Shown here: one piece after another, positions 34,260 through 42,934 of the stretch
How the letters are laid out: each line of letters starts with the position of its first letter
How positions within the stretch are numbered: position 1 is the stretch's first letter
Source: UBA4742 sp002403895
Lineage (GTDB): Bacteria; Actinomycetota; Acidimicrobiia; Acidimicrobiales; Acidimicrobilacustridaceae
DNA length: 64,000 nucleotides
Direction of reading: 5' to 3'
Assembly (NCBI GenBank): GCA_036823295.1
Contig: DAISGD010000005.1
Location: forward strand, 44,316-108,315
Translations under genes and position numbers: made by a program
The notes under the pieces: generated by a model
The model's database searches: none
What the model saw: the letters and a program-made list of their open reading frames with translations, nothing else
What the model was told of the DNA's origin: nothing

Positions 34260-37200
34260 TCAGCCGAGGGCGATGGCAAAGACGTGGAGATCCCCAGCGC
34301 TGACCGACCGGGGCAGTGTCACCGACGCCACCGTCCGGGCCGGATCCAGCGACACGGTGTCCTGGAACAGTGAGGCCGCGATGGGCCAGCTCACCCCACA
34401 CTGGCAGTTGAGGTAGGCGGCGGTGGTCACGGTCTGGTTCCCGAAGGCCACCGGGAGGGAACCGGCGCCCCGAGTCCAGTCGGTCAGCCCCAGGTCGAAG
34501 GTGATAGCGGAGCCGTCGGTATAGGTGACGGTGGCCGTGCCGTGCGCCCCGGCTCCGCCGTTGCTCGAACTCCCCAGGAAGCCGAGCGTGGTTGCTCCTG
34601 GTCGCGGCGGAAGATCCAGACGTTGCCCGGCGGCCACGATGTTGTCGGGCGGGCCACCGGTGGCGCGGGGCCACGGGTAGGTCAGGCCGCCGACGGTCAC
34701 CGATCCGCCGGGGACCAGGCCCACTGCGGCGAGGGCTTGGCGCGAGTAGCTGAAGTTGGAGAAGTCGAGGCTGGCGGCGGGCCGGTCGGCGTCGTCGGAG
34801 ATACCGGTGTTGTCGGCGTGGGCGCCTAGGTCACCGGGGGCGGCGACCACGACGCGCAGGACGACCGGGATCATGGCCGTGCCGGCCGCGGTGATGTCGA
34901 AGCGGATCTGGTACGTGCCCGGGGCGGCGGGTGCGGTCACCGGGAGAGCGACGGTGGCCACGCCCGCCGCCGGCACGCTCATCGTGCCCGAGCCCGGGGT
35001 GACGCCGACTCCCGCCGTCGAGGCGGTCCACGTCGCCGATACCGACGTGTTGGTCGTGTTGCGGATCGCGAATCGTAGGGTGCGGGTACTTCCCGGCGGC
35101 AACACCAGGGCACCGGACGGGTCGGTGGAGCCGATCACCGGACGGTCGGACCCGGAGTAGGACGGGGGCGCGTCCGCCGCCAGGTTGCCGAACGACCGGT
35201 TGGGCGCGGTACCTAGGGCCACATCAAGGGTGGCGCCGCCCAGGAGGCGTGCCGCGGGCAGCCAGGCCCGAGTGGTGGTCGCGCCATCCACGGCCAACGA
35301 GGTGACGTACCGTGCCGCCCGTGAAGCGTCCGGTGCGTTGATGGTGAGGGCCCGGCCGTTACCCAGGTGCACGACGGCGAGCGGGAAGAGGGGACTGCCC
35401 AGCACGACGTCGGCGGTGCCCGGGGTTTCGGGGTAGAGCCCGAGGGCCGACCACACGTACCACGAGCTCATCGCCCCCAGATCGTCGTTGCCCGGCAACC
35501 CGGTCGGAGCTGCGCTGAACAGCGTCGACTGGATCCGGCGGACGACGTCCTGGGTGCGCCACGGCGCTCCGGCGTACACGTAGGTCCACGGCAGCCCAAA
35601 CGCCGGTTCGTTGCCCATGAAGGCGAACGGGGCGTTCGGCCCCGCGTTCAACTGGGCGAAGAGCCGGTCCAGTCGGCTGACCGCCACGGCGTTGCCGCCG
35701 ATGCCGTTGATCAGGCCCCTCAGGTCGTGGGGCACGCTCCACGCGTACTGCAGGGCGTCGCCCTCGACGTAGCCGTAGCCGGTGGTCGGGTTGGGTCCCA
35801 CCAGGAACTGTCCGCTGGTGAGCTTCTGCTGGAAGAGGCCGTCGCGCCCCTGCAGGAGGTGCTGCCAGGCGGTGGCCCGCTGGGTGAAGGTGAGGGTGGT
35901 GGTCGCGTCGCCTCGGGCCGCGGCCAGACGGGAGATGGCGAAGTCGGCGGTGGCGTCCTCCAGCGTGGTCGAGACGGGACCGGCGTACGAGCAGCAGCCG
36001 TAGACCCCGTCGGTGGGGAGGTACCCGAGGGTCCGCTCGTAGTCGAGGCCGGGCCGGGCCCGGTTCGCCACCGTGGCCTGGGCCACCAGCAGCTGCTGGG
36101 CCTGGGCCGCGTCGAACGCCCGGGCGCCGAAGGCGTAGGCCCCGGCGATGATGGGGGCGGCCGGGTCGCCGACCATGATGAACGTCTCGCCGTTGGCCAG
36201 CGACCATTTCGGGAGCAGACCCCCATTCTGGGCGGCGTCATCGAGCATGGAACGGACGATGTCGCTGGCCACGTCCGGCACCAGCAGGCTCAGGAGCGGG
36301 ATTTGGGAGCGGTAGACGTCCCAGCCCGAGAGGTTGGCGTAGTGGGCGCCGCCGCCGGCGGTGTGGATCTGTCCGTCGAAGCCGGGGTAGCTCCCGTCGG
36401 CATCGCTGAACACGTTGGGGTGCAGCAGCGAGTGGTAGAGGGCGGTGAAGAACGTGCGTTGATCGGCGGGGAGGCCTCCGCCGATCTCAACGCGGCCCAG
36501 CATGGCGTTCCACGCCGTGTGGGCGGCCTGGCGTACGGGGGCCGGGTCCCACCCGGGCTGTTCGGCCCGGAGGTTGGTCACGGCTCCGGCCACGCTCACG
36601 AATGAGACGCCGATCTGGGCGGTGACGGTGCGGTCGGCGGTGGTGTCGAACGTGACGTAGAGGCCCGATCCCGAGCCCTGACTGATGGGCGCGCCGGCGG
36701 TGACGGTGCCTGGGGTCCAGGCCCCGTAGGCGGTGAAGGGCCGGGAGAACCGCACAGCGACGTAGACGGTGTAGGTGGCTGCGGAGCCACAGAAGTGCCC
36801 GCTGGTGGCCGACCCGACGACGGTGTCCGGCCCGATCACCACCGCGCTCGCCGCGTCGTTGCCGGCGGCGCTGGCCCCCGTCTTGATCAGCAGGTTGGCC
36901 GCGGTACTGGGCGGGAAGGTGAACTGGCCCAGTCCGGTCCGGGCGGTCACGGCCAGCTCGGTGCGGATCGGGGTGGAGCCCAGGGTTACGCCGTACGACC
37001 CCGGCGAGGCGGTCTCCCCGGTGTGGGTGAAGGGCTGGCTGGCCGAGCCGGGGTCAGGGCCGATCGGGCCCACGGTGGGGAGGATGGGCACGTCCCCGTA
37101 CGCCGCGCACCCCGTGCCGGAGAGGTGGGTGAGGCTGAACCCGGTGATGGCGGCGTCCCCGCGGGCGTATCCGCCACCGGGCGGCCGGCTCGGGGTGTCG

Positions 37201-37439
37201 GGGCCGAACTGCACCATGCCGAACGGGAGGTCGGCGGCCGGGAACGTGTGACCGTCCCCCGCGGTGCCGATCATCGGGTCGACCAAGCTGGCCGGGTCGC
37301 TCACCGGGACGACGGTCGTGATCGCCGCGCCGGCGACGGGGGCACTCGGCCACGAAGTCAACGAGCCGACCGAGGCAACGAGCCCGGTGGCCGCCAGGAG
37401 CACGGCGCCAGTGGTGGTCCTCGACCGCCTCTGCCCCAT
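34260..37439 (-). CDS. Secreted GH92 alpha-mannosidase
   Basis: 1059-residue exported glycoside hydrolase, probably a Ca2+-dependent exo-alpha-1,2-mannosidase. A signal peptide occupies about residues 1-42. The GH92 N-terminal domain follows (DPMIGTAGDGHTFPAADLPFGMVQFGPDT), then the catalytic (alpha/alpha)6 region with GNEPAFGLPWTY and GNDDLGAMSSWYVWSALGLYP, in which the Asp pair is the expected catalytic and metal region. An Ig-like NEW3-type domain (about 790-875) and a further beta-domain complete it. ATG 37439 follows GGAGGAG. It may trim mannose polymers from external sources or the cell's own envelope (inference). Confidence 0.92.
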   Translation of the reverse strand: MGQRRSRTTTGAVLLAATGLVASVGSLTSWPSAPVAGAAITTVVPVSDPASLVDPMIGTAGDGHTFPAADLPFGMVQFGPDTPSRPPGGGYARGDAAITGFSLTHLSGTGCAAYGDVPILPTVGPIGPDPGSASQPFTHTGETASPGSYGVTLGSTPIRTELAVTARTGLGQFTFPPSTAANLLIKTGASAAGNDAASAVVIGPDTVVGSATSGHFCGSAATYTVYVAVRFSRPFTAYGAWTPGTVTAGAPISQGSGSGLYVTFDTTADRTVTAQIGVSFVSVAGAVTNLRAEQPGWDPAPVRQAAHTAWNAMLGRVEIGGGLPADQRTFFTALYHSLLHPNVFSDADGSYPGFDGQIHTAGGGAHYANLSGWDVYRSQIPLLSLLVPDVASDIVRSMLDDAAQNGGLLPKWSLANGETFIMVGDPAAPIIAGAYAFGARAFDAAQAQQLLVAQATVANRARPGLDYERTLGYLPTDGVYGCCSYAGPVSTTLEDATADFAISRLAAARGDATTTLTFTQRATAWQHLLQGRDGLFQQKLTSGQFLVGPNPTTGYGYVEGDALQYAWSVPHDLRGLINGIGGNAVAVSRLDRLFAQLNAGPNAPFAFMGNEPAFGLPWTYVYAGAPWRTQDVVRRIQSTLFSAAPTGLPGNDDLGAMSSWYVWSALGLYPETPGTADVVLGSPLFPLAVVHLGNGRALTINAPDASRAARYVTSLAVDGATTTRAWLPAARLLGGATLDVALGTAPNRSFGNLAADAPPSYSGSDRPVIGSTDPSGALVLPPGSTRTLRFAIRNTTNTSVSATWTASTAGVGVTPGSGTMSVPAAGVATVALPVTAPAAPGTYQIRFDITAAGTAMIPVVLRVVVAAPGDLGAHADNTGISDDADRPAASLDFSNFSYSRQALAAVGLVPGGSVTVGGLTYPWPRATGGPPDNIVAAGQRLDLPPRPGATTLGFLGSSSNGGAGAHGTATVTYTDGSAITFDLGLTDWTRGAGSLPVAFGNQTVTTAAYLNCQCGVSWPIAASLFQDTVSLDPARTVASVTLPRSVSAGDLHVFAIALG

Positions 37440-37524
37440 GGTCTCCTCCACCGTTGGCGTGGCGCCTTGGAGATTACCCGGACGTCACCCCAGGGACCAG
37501 TGTCATGACCGTGACTGCTTCCTT

Positions 37525-38040
37525 CTACGCTTGGCCGCGCACCGCGCGCAGGATCGTGTCGGCTCGCTCCAGCCCGTCGGCTCCGTTCTGCACCGCGTCG
37601 CGCAGCACATCCAGGGCGGTGACTGTCCCATCCCCGGCCACGGTGGTCGAACGGCTCCAGTCGCTGGCAGTGGTCACCCGCCCCACCAGATCGACGATGG
37701 CGTCGGCTTCATGGCCGAGCAAGGTGAGCGCGTCCTCCAACGCCTCGGGATGACCGGCGTCCCAGGAGCGCTGGGCCGGGTCGCTCACGGCGGGGTGCAA
37801 GACCGCGCCGTCGGTGAACACGATCTGGCGCAGCGCCTCGGCCAGGAGCACCCAGGTGCGGGTCACATTGCTCACCACTCCGGCCGCGGACTGCCCGTCG
37901 GGGCCGATGCGGGCCGCCAGGGCCTCGGTGCTGTCGTCGCCCCCGATCGAGGCGAACACCTCGCGATAGCGCCGCGGGAACGAGCGCAGCGCCGCCACCG
38001 CGTCAATGGGCGAGAGGCCGGGGGAGGCGTGGGACGTCAT
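37525..38040 (-). CDS. DinB-like four-helix protein
   Basis: 171 residues, mostly helical. The spacing of a possible metal His (DAGHPEALEDAL...LLGHEADAI) and the overall length suggest the DinB/YfiT or mycothiol-dependent isomerase superfamily, but I see no full three-His signature. The conserved-looking region NVTRTWVLLAEALRQIVF resembles the second helix of such proteins. A TAGGGT box lies 6 nt before ATG 38040. Function unknown. Confidence 0.55.
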   Translation of the reverse strand: MTSHASPGLSPIDAVAALRSFPRRYREVFASIGGDDSTEALAARIGPDGQSAAGVVSNVTRTWVLLAEALRQIVFTDGAVLHPAVSDPAQRSWDAGHPEALEDALTLLGHEADAIVDLVGRVTTASDWSRSTTVAGDGTVTALDVLRDAVQNGADGLERADTILRAVRGQA

Positions 38041-38046
38041 GGCCTC

Positions 38047-38052
38047 ACCCTA
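38047..38052 (-). promoter_or_regulatory. Candidate -10 box, leaderless DinB-like gene
   Basis: On the minus strand TAGGGT is followed by GAGGCC and then ATG 38040. Confidence 0.55.
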
Positions 38053-38076
38053 GCGACGCCCACGAGCGCCCCGGGG

Positions 38077-40161
38077 TCAAGCCGAGGCCCCAGCCAGGCC
38101 CCTGCTGGCCCCGGCCACGGCGTCGATGAGATGGGTGGGCAGCAGGTCGTAGTGATCGTGGCGGGCGGTGAACGAGCCTCGCCCGCTGGTTTTGGAACGG
38201 AGGTCCACCGCGTAGCGCCGCAGCTCGGCCTCCGGTACCTGGGCCAGGATCACCTGGTTGTCCTTACCCGCCGACTCGGTGCCCTGCACCCGGGCCCGGC
38301 GGGCGTTGAGATCGCCCATCACGTCGCCCTGCACGTCGCTGGGCACGGTCACCTCGAGGGCCGACACCGGCTCGAGGATGATTGGGCCGGCCTGGCCCAT
38401 GGCCTCGCGGAAAGCCAAGCGCCCCGCCATCCTGAAGCTCATCTCGGACGAATCGACGCTGTGGTACTTGCCGTCGAGCAGCGTGACCCGGACGTCGACC
38501 ACCGGGTACCCGTACACGCCGCCTTCCGCCATGGCCTCCATCACGCCCTTCTCGACCGCGGGGATGAACTGGCGGGGAATAGCGCCGCCCACGATCTTGT
38601 CGACGAACTCGAACCCCGCGCCCCGGTCGAGCGGTTCGATCCTGATGGTGGCCACCCCGAACTGGCCGTGCCCGCCACTCTGCTTCTTGTGCCTGCCCTC
38701 GGCCTCGGCCTCCGCGGTGACGGTCTCGCGGTAGGCGACCTTCACGTCCTCGGTGCTGACGTTGACACCGAACTTGCGGGTCAGCTTCTCCAACGTGATC
38801 TGTAGGTGGGTCTCGCCCATGCCGCGCAGCACCGTCTGATGGGTCTCGTCATCACGGGTCACCACCAAGCCAGGGTCCTCTTCGGTGAGCCGGTGCAGGG
38901 CGTTGGCCAGCTTGTCGTCGTCGGCCTGCGACGTGGCCACCACGGCAACCGCCAGCACCGGTTCCGGCGCCGGGGACGCGGGCACCCGCACCGGTGTACC
39001 TCGCGGGGCCAGGGTGTCGCCCGTGGCGGTACCCGTCAGCTTGGCCACCGCGGCCAGGTCGCCGGCGGGCACGGCATCGACCTCGATGTGATCCAGGCCC
39101 CGCAGGGCGAACAGGCCATGGAGCCGCTCCTCACCGCCGGTACGAGGGTTCACGAGGTGGTCGTCGGTGTGGATCGTGCCCGACAGCACCTTGAGCAGCG
39201 AGATCTGTCCCACGTGGCGATCCACGATGGTCTTGAACACGTAGGCCAGCGGCGGGCCGTCCGGATCAGCGCCGATCTCGATCATCGTGTCCCCGGCGTC
39301 GACGGGAAGCCCGGGGCGGTCGAGCGGCGAGGGACCGATCTCGCAGATGAAATCGGCGAGGCGGTCGATGCCCACCCGGCCGGTGGCGGACCCGCACACC
39401 ACCGGAAACACGGTGGCCTCGTCCACGCCCACCGCCAACGTGTGCTCCAGCTGTTCGACGGACGGGATCTGGCCCTCGAGGTACCCCTCCAACAACTCAT
39501 CGTCGGCCACCACGATGCCCTCTACCAAGTTGTCGTGGACCTGGTGCTCGAGGGCCTCCATCTCGTCGGGGATGAGGGCGGTCACGTGCGCGCCGTCGTC
39601 GTACAGGAACGCCGTGTCGCTGAGCAGGTCGGCCACTCCGTGGAACGTGGCCTCGGCGCCGATGGGCAGCTCGAGCGGGGCGATGCCGGCACCGAGCCGC
39701 TCGCGCAGCTGGTCGAGGGTGCGCTCGAACGAGGCCCGCTCGCGGTCCAGCTTGTTGACGAACACCATGCGAGGTAGGCCGAGCTCTGACGCGGCGCGCC
39801 ACAGCCGCTCGGTCTGGACCTCGACGCCGTCCACCGCACTCACCACGAACAGGGCGAGATCGGCGACCCGCATGGCGGCGATGGCCTCACCCTCGAAGTC
39901 GGCATAGCCGGGCGAGTCGATGAGATTGATCTTGTGGCCCTTCCACAGCAACGGGGCCACGGCCAGCGACAGGGACTGTCCCCGGCGCTGCTCTTCGGGA
40001 TCGAAATCGCAGACGGTCGAGCCGTCCTCCACCCGCCCGACACGGGTGATGGCGCCCGCTTCGAACAGGAGCGCCTCGGCCAGGGTCGTCTTGCCGGCTC
40101 CGCTGTGGCCGACGAGAGCGACCGTGCGGACCCTGCTCGTCGGGACGAGTTCCACGACCAT
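38077..40161 (-). CDS. Elongation factor G-like GTPase (EF-G2 type)
   Basis: 694-residue translational GTPase. G1 is GHSGAGKTTLAEAL, G3 is DSPGYADFEGE (EF-G1 has DTPGH), and G4 is NKLD. Domains II-V follow, with HKKQSGGHGQFGVATIRIEP and the C-terminal ALEVTVPSDVQGDVMGDLNARRARVQG. The variant G3 and short insert place it with the EF-G2-like proteins of actinobacteria and Thermus, whose role is unclear; it is not the main fusA. ATG 40161 (or GTG 40155, better spaced from GGGAGG). The frame is open to 40476 without homology. Confidence 0.88.
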   Translation of the reverse strand: MVVELVPTSRVRTVALVGHSGAGKTTLAEALLFEAGAITRVGRVEDGSTVCDFDPEEQRRGQSLSLAVAPLLWKGHKINLIDSPGYADFEGEAIAAMRVADLALFVVSAVDGVEVQTERLWRAASELGLPRMVFVNKLDRERASFERTLDQLRERLGAGIAPLELPIGAEATFHGVADLLSDTAFLYDDGAHVTALIPDEMEALEHQVHDNLVEGIVVADDELLEGYLEGQIPSVEQLEHTLAVGVDEATVFPVVCGSATGRVGIDRLADFICEIGPSPLDRPGLPVDAGDTMIEIGADPDGPPLAYVFKTIVDRHVGQISLLKVLSGTIHTDDHLVNPRTGGEERLHGLFALRGLDHIEVDAVPAGDLAAVAKLTGTATGDTLAPRGTPVRVPASPAPEPVLAVAVVATSQADDDKLANALHRLTEEDPGLVVTRDDETHQTVLRGMGETHLQITLEKLTRKFGVNVSTEDVKVAYRETVTAEAEAEGRHKKQSGGHGQFGVATIRIEPLDRGAGFEFVDKIVGGAIPRQFIPAVEKGVMEAMAEGGVYGYPVVDVRVTLLDGKYHSVDSSEMSFRMAGRLAFREAMGQAGPIILEPVSALEVTVPSDVQGDVMGDLNARRARVQGTESAGKDNQVILAQVPEAELRRYAVDLRSKTSGRGSFTARHDHYDLLPTHLIDAVAGASRGLAGASA

Positions 40162-40168
40162 CACCTCC

Positions 40169-40198
40169 CGATTGGCCCGGGGCCGATTGGCCCGGGGT
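40169..40198 (-). repeat. Tandem 15-bp duplication upstream of the EF-G-like gene
   Basis: CGATTGGCCCGGGG(C/T) occurs twice in a row (40169-40183 and 40184-40198), directly upstream of the EF-G-like ribosome-binding site on the minus strand. Confidence 0.85.
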
Positions 40199-40396
40199 CG
40201 GTGTTTGTGTTGCGTTGCGATCCTGAGCGTAGGCCTGCTGGGGCGACGCTGCTCGGGCGAGTCGAGGCCGCCCGCAAACGGGCATCGGGCCGCCAGCCAG
40301 CAGTGATCGCCGGGAGATAAGGCCGGGAGGGACCGACACCGCGCTACCCTCGGGGGGTCACTTGTCCCTTGGGGGACCTCAGGTTCAGGAGCTTCC

Positions 40397-41074
40397 ATGC
40401 TCGACGGGCGCTGGAAGGCGAACATCGAAAAGGGCCTACAGCCGGTCGGCGCCAACATCGGGCGCACCGGCATCAAGGCCGATCACCTCACCGCCCTCGG
40501 TGTGTTCATGGCCGCGGGCGCGGCCGTGGCCATCGGTATGGGCCAGTTGCGCATCGGCCTCCTGCTGCTCGTCCTCACTGGGCTACCCGACGCCCTTGAC
40601 GGTGCCGTGGCCAAGGCTTCAGGCACGGCCGGGCCGAGAGGGGCCTTCTTCGACTCGGTGTCGGATCGTGTGTCCGACGCGCTGCTGCTCGGTGGCGTGG
40701 CCTGGTATCTGGCCGGCACCCACCCGGGGCGCATCTCGCTGCTGCCCATGGCCGTGCTGGCCGCTTCGCTGATCATCTCCTACCAGCGGGCCAAGGCCGA
40801 GGCGCTCGGGTTCGACGCCAAGGGCGGGATCATGGAGCGAGCCGAGCGGGTCATCCTGCTGGGCTTCGCCCTGCTGTTCGACTCACTGCTCATCGGCGTG
40901 CTCTGGGTGATGTTGGTCCTGACCCTCGTCACCGCCGTGCAACGCTTTGTGAAGGTGTGGCGCCAGGCCAGTGTCGAGCGGCCCCAGGTGGCGACCACCC
41001 GTCGGCTGCGTCGGCGCACCGCTCGCTCGACCAGTAGCTGGCAGCGCCGCCTGCGCAGCCGCCACACGCCCTGA
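40397..41074 (+). CDS. pgsA: CDP-alcohol phosphatidyltransferase (PI-phosphate synthase)
   Basis: 225-residue membrane enzyme joining CDP-diacylglycerol and inositol 1-phosphate to make phosphatidylinositol phosphate. The CAP motif is DALDGAVAKASGTAGPRGAFFD followed by SVSD; the usual AR is AK here. Five or six hydrophobic helices follow, then an Arg-rich cytoplasmic tail. AGGAG lies 5 nt before ATG 40397, and TACCCT at 40345 could be the promoter. It starts the PIM gene set pgsA-patA-pimA, which in mycobacteria directly follows thrS-HIT. Confidence 0.88.
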   Translation: MLDGRWKANIEKGLQPVGANIGRTGIKADHLTALGVFMAAGAAVAIGMGQLRIGLLLLVLTGLPDALDGAVAKASGTAGPRGAFFDSVSDRVSDALLLGGVAWYLAGTHPGRISLLPMAVLAASLIISYQRAKAEALGFDAKGGIMERAERVILLGFALLFDSLLIGVLWVMLVLTLVTAVQRFVKVWRQASVERPQVATTRRLRRRTARSTSSWQRRLRSRHTP

Positions 41075-41100
41075 GGAAGGTCGGCGCGCCGCTGCGGCTG

Positions 41101-42021
41101 GTGGGCCTCGAGCCCGTATCGACGGTCTACAAGACCGGTTCGGCAATCCTCCGCACGCTGCCCCGACCGGCAGCGGAATGGGCGGCTGACGTCGGCAGTC
41201 GGGTCTGGGCCCTCAACTCCGAGGAACGCTGGCTTCTGACCGAGCGCAACGTGTTGCGGGCCGACCCCACCCTGGAGGGCTCCGCCCTGCGGGCTGCGGT
41301 GTTCGCCACGTTCGCCTCCTATGCCCGTTACTGGGTGGACTCGTTTCGCCTTCCCGACCTGACCCCCGAGCAGGTCGACGAGGGGTTCGCCTTCGAGGGC
41401 TACGAGCACATCGGCCGGGCCGTTGCCCTCGGTCAGGGCCCGATCGTCGTGCTCCCGCATCTGGGTGGATGGGAATGGGCCGCATTTTGGATCACTCGGG
41501 TCATGGGCCTCGATCTCACCGCGGTGGTCGAGCCGGTCAACCCGCCCGAGCTGTTCGAGTTCTTCGTCAGGCTGCGTAGCGCGCTGGGCATGCATATCGT
41601 ACCGCTCGGCCCGTCGGCTGGTAGTGAGGTGCTGGCCGCCATTCGCGACAACCACGTCACCGTCCTGCTGGCCGACCGCGACATCGGTGGGGGTGGGGTG
41701 GAGGTGGAGTTCTTCGGCGAGCGCACCACCCTGCCGTCCGGCCCGGTCACGCTGGCGTTGCGGTCGGGGGCACCCCTGATCCCGGCCGCCGTGCTGTTCC
41801 GGGGCGAAGGCCACCACGCCGTGGTGCGTCCGCCCATGGACCTCACGCGCCAGGGGCGCTTCCGTGACGACGTGACCCGTCTCACCCAGCAACTGGCCTA
41901 CGAGCTCGAGGACCTCATCCGTCTGGCGCCCCACCAGTGGCACCTCCAGCAGCCGAATTGGCCCAGCGACTACGAGGCGCTGGCCGCCATCGGCCGGCCC
42001 CACGCCCCGCCGGCCGGCTGA
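41101..42021 (+). CDS. Phosphatidylinositol mannoside acyltransferase (PatA/HtrB-like)
   Basis: 306-residue lysophospholipid acyltransferase-superfamily protein placed 26 bases after pgsA, the position of PatA (Rv2611c), which acylates the mannose of PIM. Visible: IVVLPHLGGWEWAAFWI (H-x4-D/E variant, HLGGWE), VTVLLADRDIGGGGVEVEFFGERTTLPSGP and HQWHLQQPNW near the C-terminus, typical of the HtrB family. GTG 41101 is the first standard start; AGGAAGG lies about 20 nt upstream, so a CTG at 41092 is possible. The stop is one base before the N-run. Confidence 0.88.
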   Translation: MGLEPVSTVYKTGSAILRTLPRPAAEWAADVGSRVWALNSEERWLLTERNVLRADPTLEGSALRAAVFATFASYARYWVDSFRLPDLTPEQVDEGFAFEGYEHIGRAVALGQGPIVVLPHLGGWEWAAFWITRVMGLDLTAVVEPVNPPELFEFFVRLRSALGMHIVPLGPSAGSEVLAAIRDNHVTVLLADRDIGGGGVEVEFFGERTTLPSGPVTLALRSGAPLIPAAVLFRGEGHHAVVRPPMDLTRQGRFRDDVTRLTQQLAYELEDLIRLAPHQWHLQQPNWPSDYEALAAIGRPHAPPAG

Positions 42022-42022
42022 C

Positions 42023-42122
42023 NNNNNNNNNNNNNNNNNNNNNNNNNNNNNNNNNNNNNNNNNNNNNNNNNNNNNNNNNNNNNNNNNNNNNNNNNNNNNN
42101 NNNNNNNNNNNNNNNNNNNNNN
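42023..42122. other. Scaffold gap (100 N)
   Basis: Exactly 100 undetermined bases, the conventional placeholder for a gap of unknown size. Genes may be missing here, and sequence on either side should be treated with care. Confidence 0.99.
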
Positions 42123-42186
42123 CTGCCCCGGGCCTGGTGGTGTCAGTGCAGCCCGTCGGCCACCAGGTCGTCGTTCACCAGGTCGG

Positions 42187-42868
42187 TCACGATGTCGCCA
42201 CCGGCTCGCTGCGGCCGTAACGCACCAGCTTCAACAGTTCGCTGCTCATGGTCCCCGGCTGGGTGTCGTAGCCGAACAGCCCGACCAGGCGGGTAGTGGC
42301 GCCGGCGATGGGGGTCACCCGATGGATCGAGTGACGCCCCTCGAAGATGAGCAGCGTGCCCGGAGACATGGGCAGCATGACCACATCGGTGGTGTCACCC
42401 GCCAGCACCCGGGCCACATTGTCGTAGCGCTCGTCGTCGGCCGACCGCACGCGGGGCACCACCTCGAAGTCCCCGTCCACGTCTGCGTCGCGCAAAGGCA
42501 GGGACGTACAGCCGGCGGATCGGCGAGTCGGGCGGGAACAGGTCGTAGGCCACCGCGCCAACTCCGTAGTCGCCCCAGTAGCGGCGGGGATGGTCCTCGG
42601 GCAAGGTCTCGTCGGGCAGCCCGAGGTAGGCCGTGCCCAGCCCACCACTGCGGAAGGCCTGGGGCTCCAGTTCGATGGCGTCGGCCAGCATGAGGTCGAG
42701 CCCCGGGCCGTTCAGGAAGTCCTCCAACTCGCTGGCCCCCGTCTCAGCCAGCTGGGCCCGGCACCGTTCGACCAGGTCGGCATACGCCACGCTGTCGGGG
42801 TCGTTGAGAGGATAGCGGTCGAGATCCACCACATCCAGGAGGTCGAGCACGGCGTCGATGCTAACCAT
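42187..42868 (-). pseudogene. 2OG-Fe(II) oxygenase-like gene, frameshifted with internal deletion
   Basis: The first 121 codons (from ATG 42868) encode a protein with DETLPEDHPRRYWGDY and VAYDLFPPDSPIRRLY. At about 42505 the meaningful reading moves to another frame and continues as SLPLRDADVDGDFEVVP, RSADDERYDNVARVLAGD, FEGRHSIHRVTP and SSELLKLVRYGR to TGA at 42189-42187. In related Fe/2OG oxygenases as I recall them, some 40-50 residues containing the first iron ligands (HxD) lie between these blocks; here they are absent, so the product should be inactive. Real decay or a local assembly error near the gap are both possible. Confidence 0.72.
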
Positions 42869-42922
42869 CAGGCTGGAGCGGGCCCGGGAGGAGCGGGACC
42901 GGGGCGGCGCGGCCGCGGCTAC

Positions 42923-42928
42923 TACGGT
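42923..42928 (+). promoter_or_regulatory. Candidate -10 box, leaderless pimA
   Basis: TACGGT followed by 6 nt and then GTG 42935. Confidence 0.45.
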
Positions 42929-42934
42929 GGCGCG

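Noticed and set aside
37264..38805. 513-codon plus-strand frame opposite GH92, DinB-like and EF-G-like genes
   Set aside because: Antisense to recognisable proteins, Gly/Arg/His-rich and without motifs.
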